A stretch of DNA of 64,000 bases. It comes from Zingiber officinale. Lineage: Eukaryota; Streptophyta; Magnoliopsida; Zingiberales; Zingiberaceae. Shown here in pieces: positions 12,501 through 24,090 of the stretch (within the stretch, counting starts at the first letter, position 1; each line of letters opens with the position of its first letter). The stretch lies in the NCBI RefSeq assembly GCF_018446385.1, contig NC_055989.1, positions 131,901,004 through 131,965,003 of the forward strand, in the 5' to 3' direction. The notes under the pieces are model-generated. The model was not told the DNA's origin, did no database searches, and saw nothing but the letters and a program-made list of their open reading frames with translations. The position numbers and the translations under genes are program-made.

Positions 12501-14321
12501 TTTGGGACTAACAGCAGAAGTGCCACTAGCAGGATGAAACTCAGCATTCCAGGCACCGAATGAACCATCAACATTACTGCTATAAGTGCTTGTTTTCATC
12601 TCTGAAGTTTGAAGTTTCCCAAACACATTAAAGGCTTCAAAAGCAGAAGACACATGAGTTTTTGCCTCTCTATTCTGCCTTGGAATAAACTCATCATTGA
12701 GATCCGGAGCAATAGAAGATGCCTCTCCCTTTCTTTCAGGAAAAAGATTATCAAGATCAACTCCAGTCAAGGTTAAAGCAATTGTATTGGGGGCAGGTGA
12801 TCCGCTCGTGTCATCAATATCCTCCTTATCTGAAGGCCATTTTAATACAAGGTCCAAGAGATCAGACAAAACTAACTCACTCTTGGGTGTGTCCTGACCC
12901 TTTTTTGAACCACTTGTCTCCATGTCCGGTAAAACAGCTTCCTGCAGAATGGCTCAAGTAAATATGCTTAGGTGTTACCTGGAAAGTTCAAAGCTAGCAG
13001 TATAGATATCACTGTCATTAGTTGATCAGTTATCAACAATGTTCAATCCCTGTTCCTTCACTATTGTTGCCAATTACCAATTCAATAATGAATGAGCCAG
13101 AGGTCCATTCATCCAGAAGTATATCTGAATATAGTAAAGAGTAACTTTTGATCTACCATAATATTAGATAAAATAATTATTGATATTAGTACAATTTCGA
13201 GTTTGGAATATGATATATGAGCTAATGAGTCCTTAACAAGGAGCATAGTTTTGTTACACTATCATAAGGCCAAAAAATACTAAGGTAACATAGAGCATCA
13301 AAAGAGACTACTAGATACACTTAATTCATTGTCAAAAATCATCATGTTAATCAATGCTTCTCACCACAAAAGGACAGATATCCGAGAACTTGGATCACAC
13401 AGTTCAACCCTACATCATTTCAACGTGAAAGTTAACCATTTGAATAATATTCATCTAGGATGCCAAACAAAAGTAAGTACGAACCCAATGACTTAATGCA
13501 TACGCAAACTTTGAGATATTCAATTTGTCGTCTCTTCCATTATGCATGGTTAGAGTAAGCGTGAAACACATGATAAAGATCACAAATTTACAGAAGATAT
13601 GAGAGCTACAATGCAGGTCAGAAAATTTTTAATTAAGAAAGATATTTCTGTGTTAACACTGTATTTTTCTACTTGTTGCAAATATGAAAGAAAATACATC
13701 TATTTTCTTAATTGACCAATCAATAAGAAACAAAGTCATTTATTAAAAAAATAAATAAAAACAATTGTTGATGCTCTCAATCTTAAATAAGAATTGGGTG
13801 TAGAACTTTTCCTTTCTTTTCATGATTTTTTTCTCTTTCCTGCGAGTCTATAGCTCATCCTTTCGAGTTGAACGAGTAAGCAGAACAAGAATTTCTTCAG
13901 AAAAAGCAAATTTCATCAAATATTCATCGATAGGCTCGCAGAAAGTAGCTCATTAGTAAAACAAGAAAGGATTGAGCCCAAAGAAGAGAAATTTACTCAC
14001 AGATCCATCCAGCCCGAGGAAGTCGAGAAGCTTTCGGCACCCAACGGTGGAATTGAAGGAGATCGAATGAGATGAGCCTTCCTTCCCCCGATCGTGGCCG
14101 CAATAGATACAGATCGTGGACTGCAGGCCACGGAGGAGGCCGCCGCGGCACCGTTCGCAACGGAGGGAGGGAGAGAGTTCCGGATCGAGTGCAGCAACCG
14201 CGTCGCGTATGGAAGGAAGTTGCGGCGATGAGTCGGCCGGTTCATTGAACGACAAGCCGGCCTCCCGCCGGAGACCCTCTTGGAGTTGCTGGATGCGAGC
14301 CGACGGGATCTCGAACACCAT
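9524..14321 (-). CDS. Conserved plant protein with N-terminal Cys4 zinc ribbon and WQDF repeats; function unknown
   Basis: Three exons on the minus strand: 14321-14001, 12941-11266 and 9725-9524; phases fit and give 732 residues. The N-terminal ~107 residues begin MVFEIPSARIQQLQ and hold a CERC..CIYC zinc ribbon (Cys55, 58, 71, 74), then GCRKLLDFLGLDGS. The 558-residue middle exon is Ser/Asp/Thr-rich and looks disordered. It carries five WQDF motifs (EDWQDF, DDWQDF, DVWQDF, IDWQDF, DDWQDF), interleaved with WP motifs (FWP, LWP, SWP, TWP). The short last exon ends in EKLVSQMHDLSFMLADELSIP, predicted helical. The architecture resembles plant proteins labelled dentin sialophosphoprotein-like or DUF7815 (from memory). 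The function is not known to me. The repeated WxxF in acidic surroundings recalls adaptor-ear binding motifs, which is speculation. Intron 2 (9726-11265) holds a tiny SINE remnant. Confidence 0.88.
10362..10454 (-). mobile_element. Truncated SINE remnant with 16-bp target duplication
   Basis: A 61-bp insert (10378-10438) is bounded by perfect direct repeats TTCATCTTGAACTAAA at 10362-10377 and 10439-10454. The insert has GC-rich words (CTACTGCCGGCCCCACGGATA) and an A-run at its left end. Read on the minus strand it ends in a T-rich tail. It looks like the 3' end of a tRNA-derived SINE integrated by target-primed reverse transcription. Lies in intron 2 of the WQDF-repeat gene. Confidence 0.65.
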
Positions 14322-14690
14322 GAATTGGAAGTTGGTGAGAAAAGGGGTCGAATTCGGATTCGGTGCCGATATATGTTTTATTTATTTATTAATATTCATG
14401 AACAAAAATATGTATATATTCATCAATAAACTATTTTATCAAATTTATAAATAAATAAATAAAATTTTAAAATAAATAAATTTATAATATCAAACCCATT
14501 AACCAATCAAATAAATTAAAAATATAAAAAATTTAAATAATAAAATAAATTTAAATTAGAGTTAATCATTTTAATTGTTTAATTCATTTTTGCTCGTAAA
14601 ATTTGATGCTTTCCTCATTTAATATAGATTTTCAAAAATACCCTTAGAAGTATGAGAAATTGAGCAAGCGTCCTTCTTACTTCTTCACTC

Positions 14691-14930
14691 TATAAATAGC
14701 CTCCCATATGCCCAAATAAATTTAGGGTTTACAGTTCGTTGTCTTCCCCAGCCGCGACGCTTCTCCTCACGTCCTCTCTATGTTTCCAAGTGCTCCTGGT
14801 GATGCTTGGATCAGAGAATGCGACGGAGGAGGATGAAGAAAATGGTTCGCTCGTCGTAAAGGCGTCTACGCCTTTCCGACACACCTATACATCATGGCGA
14901 GCCCTTCTATTCTTCCTCTCCCTTTTTTAA
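14691..14930 (+). promoter_or_regulatory. Core promoter-like block divergent from the WQDF gene; possible first exon
   Basis: TATAAATA at 14691-14698 is followed 23 bp later by TTTAGGGTTT (14721-14730), a telo-box-like element common in plant translation-machinery promoters. Then comes CT-rich leader-like sequence and an ATG at 14803 opening a 42-codon frame (MLGSENATEEDEENGSLVV...). The following sequence is T-rich and intron-like. I found no convincing downstream exon, so this may be a decayed gene, a non-coding transcript or chance. It lies about 370 bp from the start codon of the WQDF gene on the other strand, suggesting a bidirectional promoter. Confidence 0.3.
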
Positions 14931-17390
14931 TTGCTCAATTTTTTTTATAGTGTTTTTCGATTTCGGGATGATTAAGTTGCGGTGATGAATCTAATTTTTC
15001 TATCGACGGCATTTTCGGAATGCTTAATGGGATGGGAAATTAGTTCCTGTGCGGTTAGCTGAGCAACGAGCACAATCAGTCAATTTTATGGTGTACTTTG
15101 TTGATTTCTTTTCGTCGAGATTTTACCTAACCGTTTGAGATCCAGTTCTTTTGAGCGCAGTTTTCAGTTTAAAAATTCTTCATTTCCCACAAAATTGGTC
15201 GATAGTGCAGATTTGTATGTATAAAAATTGTCGCCTTTTTCAAATATGACCGGATTTTTGTGGAGGAGTTTTGCACCGCTAGATACCTTTAGTTAATTCT
15301 ACCACTTAAATTTGAAACTTTTAAAAGAAGCTTTACACTAATTTTGCTTCCAATATCGTTAATTTTCGTTGCAGATTATCTGATCTGAAAGTTATCTAAG
15401 CGATATGTTAAAAGAAGGATTGTTTAAACCAAGGGAGCACTTTCATGAGAAAAAATTTAGAGTAGAAGAAGAGTTATGATTCTGTGGCTTATCGATTGAA
15501 ACAGTGGATAGTTTCAATCGATTGGAACCTCCGCGGATCATCATGGATTCAATTCTTCCATGTCTGTTCTTAATCCTGAAAGTTTCCTAAAAAGAGGCGA
15601 CCTTGCATTGTAATAGATCTTAAGAGTTTAATTTGATAAAACAAATGTCGATGGCATTTGGGAATTTAAATTATTTATAAAATATAAAATTAACGATTTT
15701 CCATATGTTATTTACAAGATTAATAGAACAGATAAGTGAAAAATAAGCAGTGTCCATAATATTTCTTCCAGCTAAATTCTATTTTATTTCGTTTGATAAA
15801 AAGAGGTAAAAATATAAATTTATTATGGTTTGATTTTGTTCCAGCCCAGATTATATTTTGAATTTGAGTTATCTAGATTAAATCGGGTGGGTAATTCTTA
15901 TTGAAATTTATTTTTAATCCTCGTTAAACTCTAAATTGGTTTATACTAATTAAATTATTAAATTTGTTAACTTAATGGTCCCTAGTGTGATCACATGGAT
16001 ATATTAACCATAGGAATTCTTTGCGGGGAGCATTATGGGCTAATGTAGTATGGGGATCGTATTGGAGCCTCAAGTAAACTATATTTATTATTTCGATTAT
16101 ATTTGCAAGTATTTTTAGGGTACAAATTATTTTTATGGGATTCCTTATAATTTGGATATGTTATTTTGGAATCGATCTATTAGGGATACGACGGTAAATA
16201 TAGATACTCAGGCGTTAAGTTCAGGTCGTCAGTCAAATTTAAGGTCAAGTAAAATACGTTTTTATTTCCTATTAACAACTTTTGTTTGTTTTAACTTTTT
16301 AATGAATAAGAATTTACTTCATCGCTCTCCGTTTTAATTAAACTCCTAATATCTTTGTCCTTTTGATTTTTAAAATTGGTTTCTATCCTAAATTATCTAT
16401 AACCATGCTCATCAAATGGAGTTTAATATAGTAATCAATTATGACAAATAATCTCTTAGCAGCATCATATTTAAATGAAATCTTATTCTGTTTCTACATA
16501 AACAATTGGGAGAAACAACATAAAGAACATGTATATCCAAATGAATGAATTCTTTCATATGTCTGAATACATAAAGAGATTAATATAATAATATGAAACA
16601 TATCAAAAATGTATTTTAAAAATTTAAAATTCACCATTAAGCCAATAATACAACTATTTATATACATTTTACTGCCAACTTTTTTTTTTTTTTTTTGCCA
16701 TTACTGCTATGTAAAAAAATATAATTTGGTGGCATAAAAATCTATATGCTGCATCTTCCCACTAGTAATCAAAGAACTTTGTTAGGTTACAATATAGGAA
16801 TAATAAATCGATGAGTGGAATAATTACTAATAGAAAAAATAATACAGTTAAATAGAAGACAAATAAATAACCTAAAAAATCATTTACTTCAAAATCCTTC
16901 TTTGATCTAGCTAATAAACACTTATTATCATGAATTATGGTCCTATTTAGGTTGCCAACTTTTCCTCCAAATAGTTGAGTAATAAATTTGGACTCTATGC
17001 TCGTATCCAGATCAACTGATTGTCTTACATGGGTCAGTCGTTGTGAACGGAATTATAATATTGTCACCAAATAAGAAAAAATGAAGGCAATTGTTAGAAT
17101 CTCTTTAAAACTAAATCTATTCTGGTACTACTAATAGGTATTTTAGGCATCTCAAGTTATGGAGCAAGTGAAGTATTTTTAATCTTCTCTTTTTATCTAA
17201 TAGCCAAGTTTTGTAACACTTCATCCAATATTGCTCTTAAATATGTCGGCAAACAACGAGAATCAGATTACTTGCTTCTCTTGCTCTTGCTCCCTATAAC
17301 CTTCTTTATTTTAGAGGTTTTTTTTCATTTCTGGAAAAAAAAAAAAATTAACAATATAGTAAAAATAAATTAATTTATAAGTCATACCAT
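14931..17390. other. Intergenic region, no gene recognised
   Basis: Mostly AT-rich. A slightly more complex stretch at about 15840-16360 reads like old transposon sequence but shows no domain. A run of 18 T lies near 16679-16696. Nothing else could be supported. Confidence 0.5.
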
Positions 17391-17399
17391 CAAATTTAA

Positions 17400-17760
17400 A
17401 ATATACAAAATTTGGTATCAGATTACTTAAATTGAATATATTATTCAATTTATTGATAATCACTATCTTTCAATCATTCAATTAAAAAAGATAAAATACA
17501 AACACATTTATAAAATTGTAAATAGAAATCCAGAACTCAATTTTATTCCAATTAACAATATTAACAATACTAAAAAATAGGATCAATTTAGCCAAAATTA
17601 TTTTATTTGTAATTCATACAATATAAGTACAACCCATGGAAAATTGGGCATCAAAACACTTAAATTGAATTTGTTATTAAAATATTCTTAATGTTTCAAT
17701 TATGTCTCAATTATATCCCTAAACAAACAATGAAGATCCAGAGAATGCTTGAAGATTATT
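17400..17760. repeat. Left part of a diverged ~230-bp tandem repeat
   Basis: The words ACTTAAATTGAAT, TTATTGATAATCACTAT, TCAATTAAAAAAGATAAAA, ACAAACACATTTATAAAATT and CAATTTTATTCCAA recur in order at about 34640-35010, on the far side of the gypsy element. Within this segment the TTAAATTGAAT block reappears about 235 bp later. The gypsy element inserted into this array. Confidence 0.6.
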
Positions 17761-17940
17761 CATAACATAAGTAGCATAAGCTTAGAATACATAACATAAG
17801 CATATATGTTTATCTCGATACATCCATCAACTTTCATTACAAAAGAAAAAAAAACTACTTAGTATCATTTCTAACATCAAGAACTTTCAATTATTGTTGT
17901 ATCTTATCTAACATCCTTGCAACCTTTAAACAATGGGTAC

Positions 17941-18892
17941 TGATGAGGTGATAAGGAGGGGCTCACCCCCACGGAGGAGAGCTGTCACGGTGGAGGTCAA
18001 AGTCAAGGCGGTCAACGCTCAGATATGATCGACCGGTCGAACGATCAAGTCAACACTCAGATATCATCAGTCGGTCGGGGCTACTACGCTCCAACCGGGG
18101 GGAGAGTGTTCTGATTTGACCTCACCTTTGATATAGGGAGGTGTCAAAGGACCGATGCTTAATGGAGTATTGAACGCTGGACGGAGGAAGAAACGATGTG
18201 CAGAAGTCGGGCCGAGCAGCTACCCCGCTCAGCCAAACAACAAGACTCGACAGGCAGAGTGGAACGTCGGCCGAGCAGACGTGACACAGGCACAGTGGAA
18301 TTCCAACCGAGCGGACGTGACACAAGCACAGTGGAGTTCCGGCCGAGCGGACGGGACACAGGAACAACGAAGTTCTGGCCAAGCGGCCAACCCCGCTCAG
18401 CCTAGCAGCATACTCTCTCTCTCTAGTATCCATCGACATCCTTTTGGGAATTAGTGCCGCCGACACTGGGCATGGACAACTAGAAGATCGTACGGCGGAC
18501 GTTTCCACTATCACTTCAGATATATGTTCGACCCGTTGAGGTTCTATGTCAGAGACACTTTATTAACAAATCTTTTTAGGGGAAACTTTGGGAAGCGTGA
18601 TTACCTCGGGGAGCGTGCATGCACACTACAGGAGTTCTATATAAAGGGGGGTCCAAGCATCGACAGAGGTATGCAATACACGATAGACACTGTTCTCGCT
18701 ACTGTTCATTTTGCTCCGCTTTCTACTTCATCGTTGGTGATTGACTTGAGTGTCGGAGGGGCAACGCCGAGGCCCACTTCCCTGGCTCAGCACTGATGTA
18801 ATCTGTGTTGCAGATCCAAGCGGAGTCCACAGGAGGTCAGCGGGAGCGCCACATCCCTGGCTTTCCATCTCATCGACTTTCAGACAGGATCA
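17941..18892 (+). repeat. 5' LTR of the gypsy element
   Basis: A 952-bp LTR starting TGATGAGGTGATAAGG and ending GGATCA. It contains CCGAGCGG-type words and a TATA-like CTATATAAAGG near 18650, the probable start region of the element's transcript. It matches 33081-34024 end to end with scattered differences. Confidence 0.9.
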
Positions 18893-19145
18893 TATTTGGC
18901 GCTGTCTGTGGGAACTTAACCTGCATCCGAGTTGAGAAGATGGAGGACGTTGGACGACTCACCATCGTGACGCTCACCAAAGAGGAACTCGACATGCTCG
19001 TGCAAGACTGAGTAACAGCAACAACATGCACTACCCAATCGGCTAGTGCAACAGCCGGTGACATTGGCAGCAAGAGGGTCAGCGGGACTGGAAGACCGAT
19101 TGTAACCCATTTCCATATGCAAAATAGAGGTCCGACCGGCATGCA

Positions 19146-19829
19146 ATGGGAAGCGCCGCCCGCGGCCATTCCGTTTCATCGCGCCTTGCTCTAAACCCCC
19201 TCAGAAATAGCTCAAGCGAACCAGGAGAGGGGTCATCTTTGGACGGCGCTCCCGTTCGGGATGCGCGAAAAAGAAAGGCGCATAGAAATCACGCATCGCC
19301 CAAGCGGATCAATATGCAGTTCTCTCAAACGATCTTGAGTGACCCTCTACCCCTACACTATACCCCACTGGCGATCAGGGAATACAACAGAATGATCAAT
19401 CCATATGATCATCTGGATAAGTTTGATAATGCAGTCATGCTGCAACAGTACACGAATGGGGTGAAGTGCCGAGTATTTCTCACTATGCTCTCCGATTCGG
19501 CACAGAGTTGGTTCCGAAGACTATCAGACGGCTCAATACGAAGCTTCAAAAACTTCCGAGCTGTATTCCAACACCATTTTACCAGCAGTCGACGATATCA
19601 GAAGACGAGCGTCAGCCTACTTGCCATAAAGCAGGGGCCCAAGGAAGCATTCCGAGTGTACATTAGACGCATTAACCAAGTAACCATGGATATTCTCTCA
19701 GTCGCATCCGAGACAATGATGAACGCCTTCACTCAAGGGCTCGTCAAAGGAGAATTCTTCCGATCATTCATCAGAAAGCCGCCCAGGGACTTCGACCACC
19801 CGCTCAGGAAAGCCAATGAATATACATAA
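19146..19829 (+). pseudogene. Gypsy gag region (fossil)
   Basis: A 227-codon frame contains the retrotransposon gag domain, with NPYDHLDKF, QSWFRRL, FKNFRAVFQHHF and KQGPKEAFRVYIRR. Part of a broken element; not an active gene. Confidence 0.85.
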
Positions 19830-20329
19830 ATGTGGAAGAAGACCAAGCGGCAAGGAAGAAGGAAACGCCGGCCGAGCCCACGTCGACTCCCGAACGATGA
19901 TTGTCGAGCAGCCATCAGCCGCCAAAAGGGCCAAGGGAGGAGGGAGCACGACCACACTAGGAGGTTAGGACACATGTCGTGCAACATGTGGCCTCTAGTC
20001 GGCAGAAGGCAACAAGTGGCAAGGTATGGACGCCAATGTTCTAATCCTTCCACCAGTCGGCAACGCACAATACGTGCGACTGTTATGATTTGACACCGAT
20101 TGATAGCCGACTGGCGCCGAGAGGATACCGTCGCCGATCTCCAACTCCCAATCGGCGACTTAGACAACGATCGACCGAGTGACGAGAGGACGAAAGAAGA
20201 GCACCTGAATGACCCAATCGGCACCAGGGGAGGGATAACGCTAAGCCCGCCCGAGTCCCGGCCGAGCGAAATAGACTCTCCGCTCGAGAGGAAGAAAATA
20301 GAAGCAACGCCGCCCGAGGAGAAATAGAC

Positions 20330-23300
20330 ATGACCGCCGGTGGGCCGACCGATGACGACTCCAACAGAGCCAGGAAGTCGTACGCTCGGCGACTGGAGAT
20401 CCATGCCGTGACATACAGCAAGGAGAAAGCCGAAGGGCCCGAGATCAGCTTTGACCCCAACGATCTAGAGGGAGTGGAGATCTCTCACGACGACGCGTTG
20501 ATTATTCGAGCAGTAATTGCTAATTACACTATTCATCAAACTTTCGTTTATACAGGGAGTTCAGTGAACATTATTTTCAAAAAGACATTCGATTAATTAC
20601 AAATCGAGCGAAATGAGTTGTTGCCCATGACGACCCTACTCTATGGCTTTATGGGCAACGAGGTACTGCCGCTCAAACAAGCCTGATTGGTCATCTTGCT
20701 CGGGGAATAACCACTGAGGAGAACCAGGACTATGAACTTCATCATAGTGGGCGCACAATCGGCCTACAATGTTATCTTGGGTCGACCAGCCCTCAACGAA
20801 TTCTGAGTGGTAGTGTCTACCTATTGCCAAAAGATCAAGTTCCTGGTGGATGACCGGGTGGGCGAAATCAAAGGCGATCAGCTGGCCGCTTGATGATACT
20901 ACGTCGAGATGGTCAAGTCCGAAGTGAGAAGCGCTTAGAAGAATCCGCACTTAGAGGTGAATGCAATCACTGAAAAGTCTCCCACATTAGTGTACGAAGA
21001 AAAGGAAGAGGTTTAGATCCACTCTAGCCGACCGGAAGCAACCACTTTTATCGTCATTGACCTGGAGGTGGAGGAGGCAGAGTTGATCGTCTGCCTTAGA
21101 CAACATCATGATGTATTCGCCTTGTCGACACACGAGCTTCCCGGTATCTCCCTGAGTGTGGCTCAGCATGAACTTCATGTTCGACCGGGCGCCGACCGAT
21201 GAAGCAAAGAAAGAGGGACTTCAGCGCGGAGCAAAATTTGATCATCCGGGCGGAGATAGAGAAGTTGCTGGAGCCCTACCATATTAGGGAAGTGCAGTTC
21301 CCGAGTTGTCTAGCTAATGTCGTGTTGGTCTCCAAGCCAAGCAATAAATGACGGGTCTGCATCGACTTCCACGATTTGAACAAGGCGTACCCAAAAGACT
21401 TCTATCCGTTACCCAGGATAGACTAGATGGTGGACGCAACGGCGGGCTACGAGCTGATCTGCATGCTCGACGCATACCAAGGGTAGTATCACCAAGTGTC
21501 GATGGGCCACAAAGACCAGAAGAAGGTCAGCTTCATTACAGCCGACGAAACGTACTGCTACAACGTCATGTCGTTCGGACTCAAGAATGTCGGAGCCACT
21601 TACTAAAGACTGATGAACAAGGTGTTCCAACGGCAGATCGGTTGTAATATGGAGGTATATGTCGACGACATATTAATAAAATCCCTTTGAGCTACTGACA
21701 TGTACGCAGATATCAAGAAAACCTGCCAAACACTGAGGGCTTATAGAATAAAGCTAAACCCGAGCAAGTGTTTGTTCGACATGAAGAGTGGCCGCTTCCT
21801 GAAATACATCTTCACCGAACAGAGCATAGAAGCAAATCCAAGCAAAGTCAGAGTGTTGCAAGACATGTCGCCACCTCGGAACTTAAAGGAAGCTCAACAG
21901 TTGACCGATTGGATCATGCGCGTTGTCCAGATTCATATCCCAGTCGTCCGATCGGAGCTTGCCATTCTTCAAAGTGCTTCGTCGAGATACAAAATTCTAG
22001 GGGGGCGCCGAGTGCGATCGGACATTGGAAGAGCTTAAGGAATATCTTAACTCCTTGCCTGTATTAGCTAAGCTAATTATTGGTGAGCCGCTCTAGATCT
22101 ACTTATCATCCAACGAGTATGCGGTTGGGTCGACTCTAGTTAGGCAGAACTGCCAAGAGTAATAGCCTATATACTTTTTAAGCCATATATTGAAGGATGC
22201 AGAGTCTCGCTACATCCGTCTGGAAAAATTAGCTCATGCCTTGATTCTCACTGTTCGGAGGCTTCGCCCATATTTCCTCACACACTCAATCATTGATCAA
22301 ATGGACAACCGAGCTGAGCGAATTCAACATACAATATCAAACTCGAGCGGTAATCAAGACTTAGGTGTTGGCATATTTCGCCATAGAAGTCCAGAATGAC
22401 TAACCAAAGGCAACATTGAAGATATATGTTGATGGCTCGTCCACTCAGCAAGGTAGTGGAATTGACATATTGCTCATCTCACCACGGGAAGACCGGATGC
22501 AGCTTTTCATTTGGTTGGACTACAGAACCACCGATAATGAAGCTGAATATGAAGCATTGATAGCCGACCTACAAGCATCTCGGCATGTGGGAGCCGCTAA
22601 AGTCCTCATCCACTCGGGCTCTTAGTTGGTCGCTCAGTAGCTATCCGGGATGTTCGAGATAAGCAATGCCCGACTCAAGCTCTATGTGAAGGCCTTCGAG
22701 AAGCTGAAGACCAACTTTCAAGAGGTTGTTATACAAAAAATCCCCCGATCGGAGAATCAGGCGGTAGATGAGTTGGCAAAATTAGTCAGTTCATTATCAC
22801 CAATTGTTATAGGGTAGTTGATCGAACAGGTCTCGCTAGTGACACATATTGACTGAATGGAAGGAATGACCTCCCCAAACGACTGGATGATAGCTCTGAC
22901 AGAGTTTCTGTGATTGAGAGTAATACCTGCCGATCAAGAAGAAGCTCGCTTGCTGAAGAAGAGGGTTGAATGGTTCATTTTGGTCGGGGACATACTTTAT
23001 AAGAGGGCTTTCTCCAGACCCCGATTCAAATGCGTTGGATTAGAAGATGTTGAATACATTCTGCGGGAGGTGCACCAAGGTTCCTGTGGAGGTCATTCGA
23101 GCGGCCGTACGTTAGCCCGTAAGATACTACTCGTCGGGTATTTTTGGCCGACCCTCCAAGAAGATGTCGTTCGGATGGTGACCACCTATTTGTCCTGCCA
23201 AAAGTATCACAACCTTTCGCACCGACTGACCGAGGAAATAAAGGCGTCCACGGTATCTTGCCCTTTCGACCAATGTGGCATGAATATCATTGGGTCATTC

Positions 23301-24090
23301 CCTATGGCGACTGGTCAATGGAAATTTTTGCTTGTCACGATCGATTACTTTTCGAAGTGGGTGGAAGTCGAGCCGCTGGCAAGAATAACCAAACATATGG
23401 TCATTAAGTTTGTTTGTCAGAACATCATATGCCAGTTTGGCATCCCACGTCGGCTTGTGTCAAACAATGGAAGATAGTTCGCCAGTCAAGGGCTTAGAGA
23501 GTTGTGCGAGGGTTATGACATCTAACAGGTTTTCACCTCTGCGACCTACCCTCAGGGCAATGAACAAGCTGAAGTCGCCAATCGGGAGATCCTCAGGGTT
23601 CTACGCGCGCGACTCGACTACGTCAGAGGTAGCTGGGTCAACGAGCTCCCTAGTGTGTTGTTGGCCCTTCGTACACCCCAAAGGAGGCGACCGGCGTAAC
23701 CCCCTTCCACTTGGTGTACGGCGGCGAAGCAGTCTTCCCTGTGGAGGTCGGAGTAGAAGTCGATCGGGTGCAGTACTATGATAAAGGAAACGCCGAACGG
23801 AGGCTCATGGAGCTCAACTTGGTGGACAAAACACGGACGAAAGCAACTATTCGGCTAACGATGTACCGATAATCGATGAAGCAGAACTACAATCGGAGGG
23901 TAATCTCGAGGTCCTTCCAAGTCGGTGACCTCGTATAGAAGAAAGTGAAGTCGGTTGGCGACGTCACCAAGCTCGAAGCTCTATGGGTGGGCCCTTTCAA
24001 GATCGTGCAAAAGCTCTGTTCGGGCGCCTACTACTTGGAGGATGAGGGGGGAAGGCAACTCGAGAGGTCGTGGAGCGCGAATCATCTCTA
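20330..24090 (+). pseudogene. Gypsy pol region: protease, RT, RNase H, archaeal-type RNase H, integrase (fossil)
   Basis: Domain traces in order: protease (TGSSVNIIF near 20550), reverse transcriptase (about 21150-21900, MYVDDI-like region near 21660), a further RT/RNase H stretch (about 22050-22330), an archaeal-type RNase H (about 22416-22840, KIYVDGSSTQQGSG and NEAEYEALIADL) and integrase (about 22914-24090, HxxxHC zinc part, then FDQCGMNIIG and WVEVEPLA). The second RNase H is typical of the Tat lineage. The reading frame is interrupted many times. Confidence 0.85.

Noticed and set aside
15840-16360. Possible old retroelement fragment
   Set aside because: Texture suggests decayed repeat, but no domain, LTR end or primer-binding site is recognisable.
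18122-18514. Overlapping open frames on both strands in the gypsy 5' LTR
   Set aside because: They follow from GC-rich LTR repeats (CCGAGCGG words) and have no family resemblance; the same pattern recurs in the 3' LTR.
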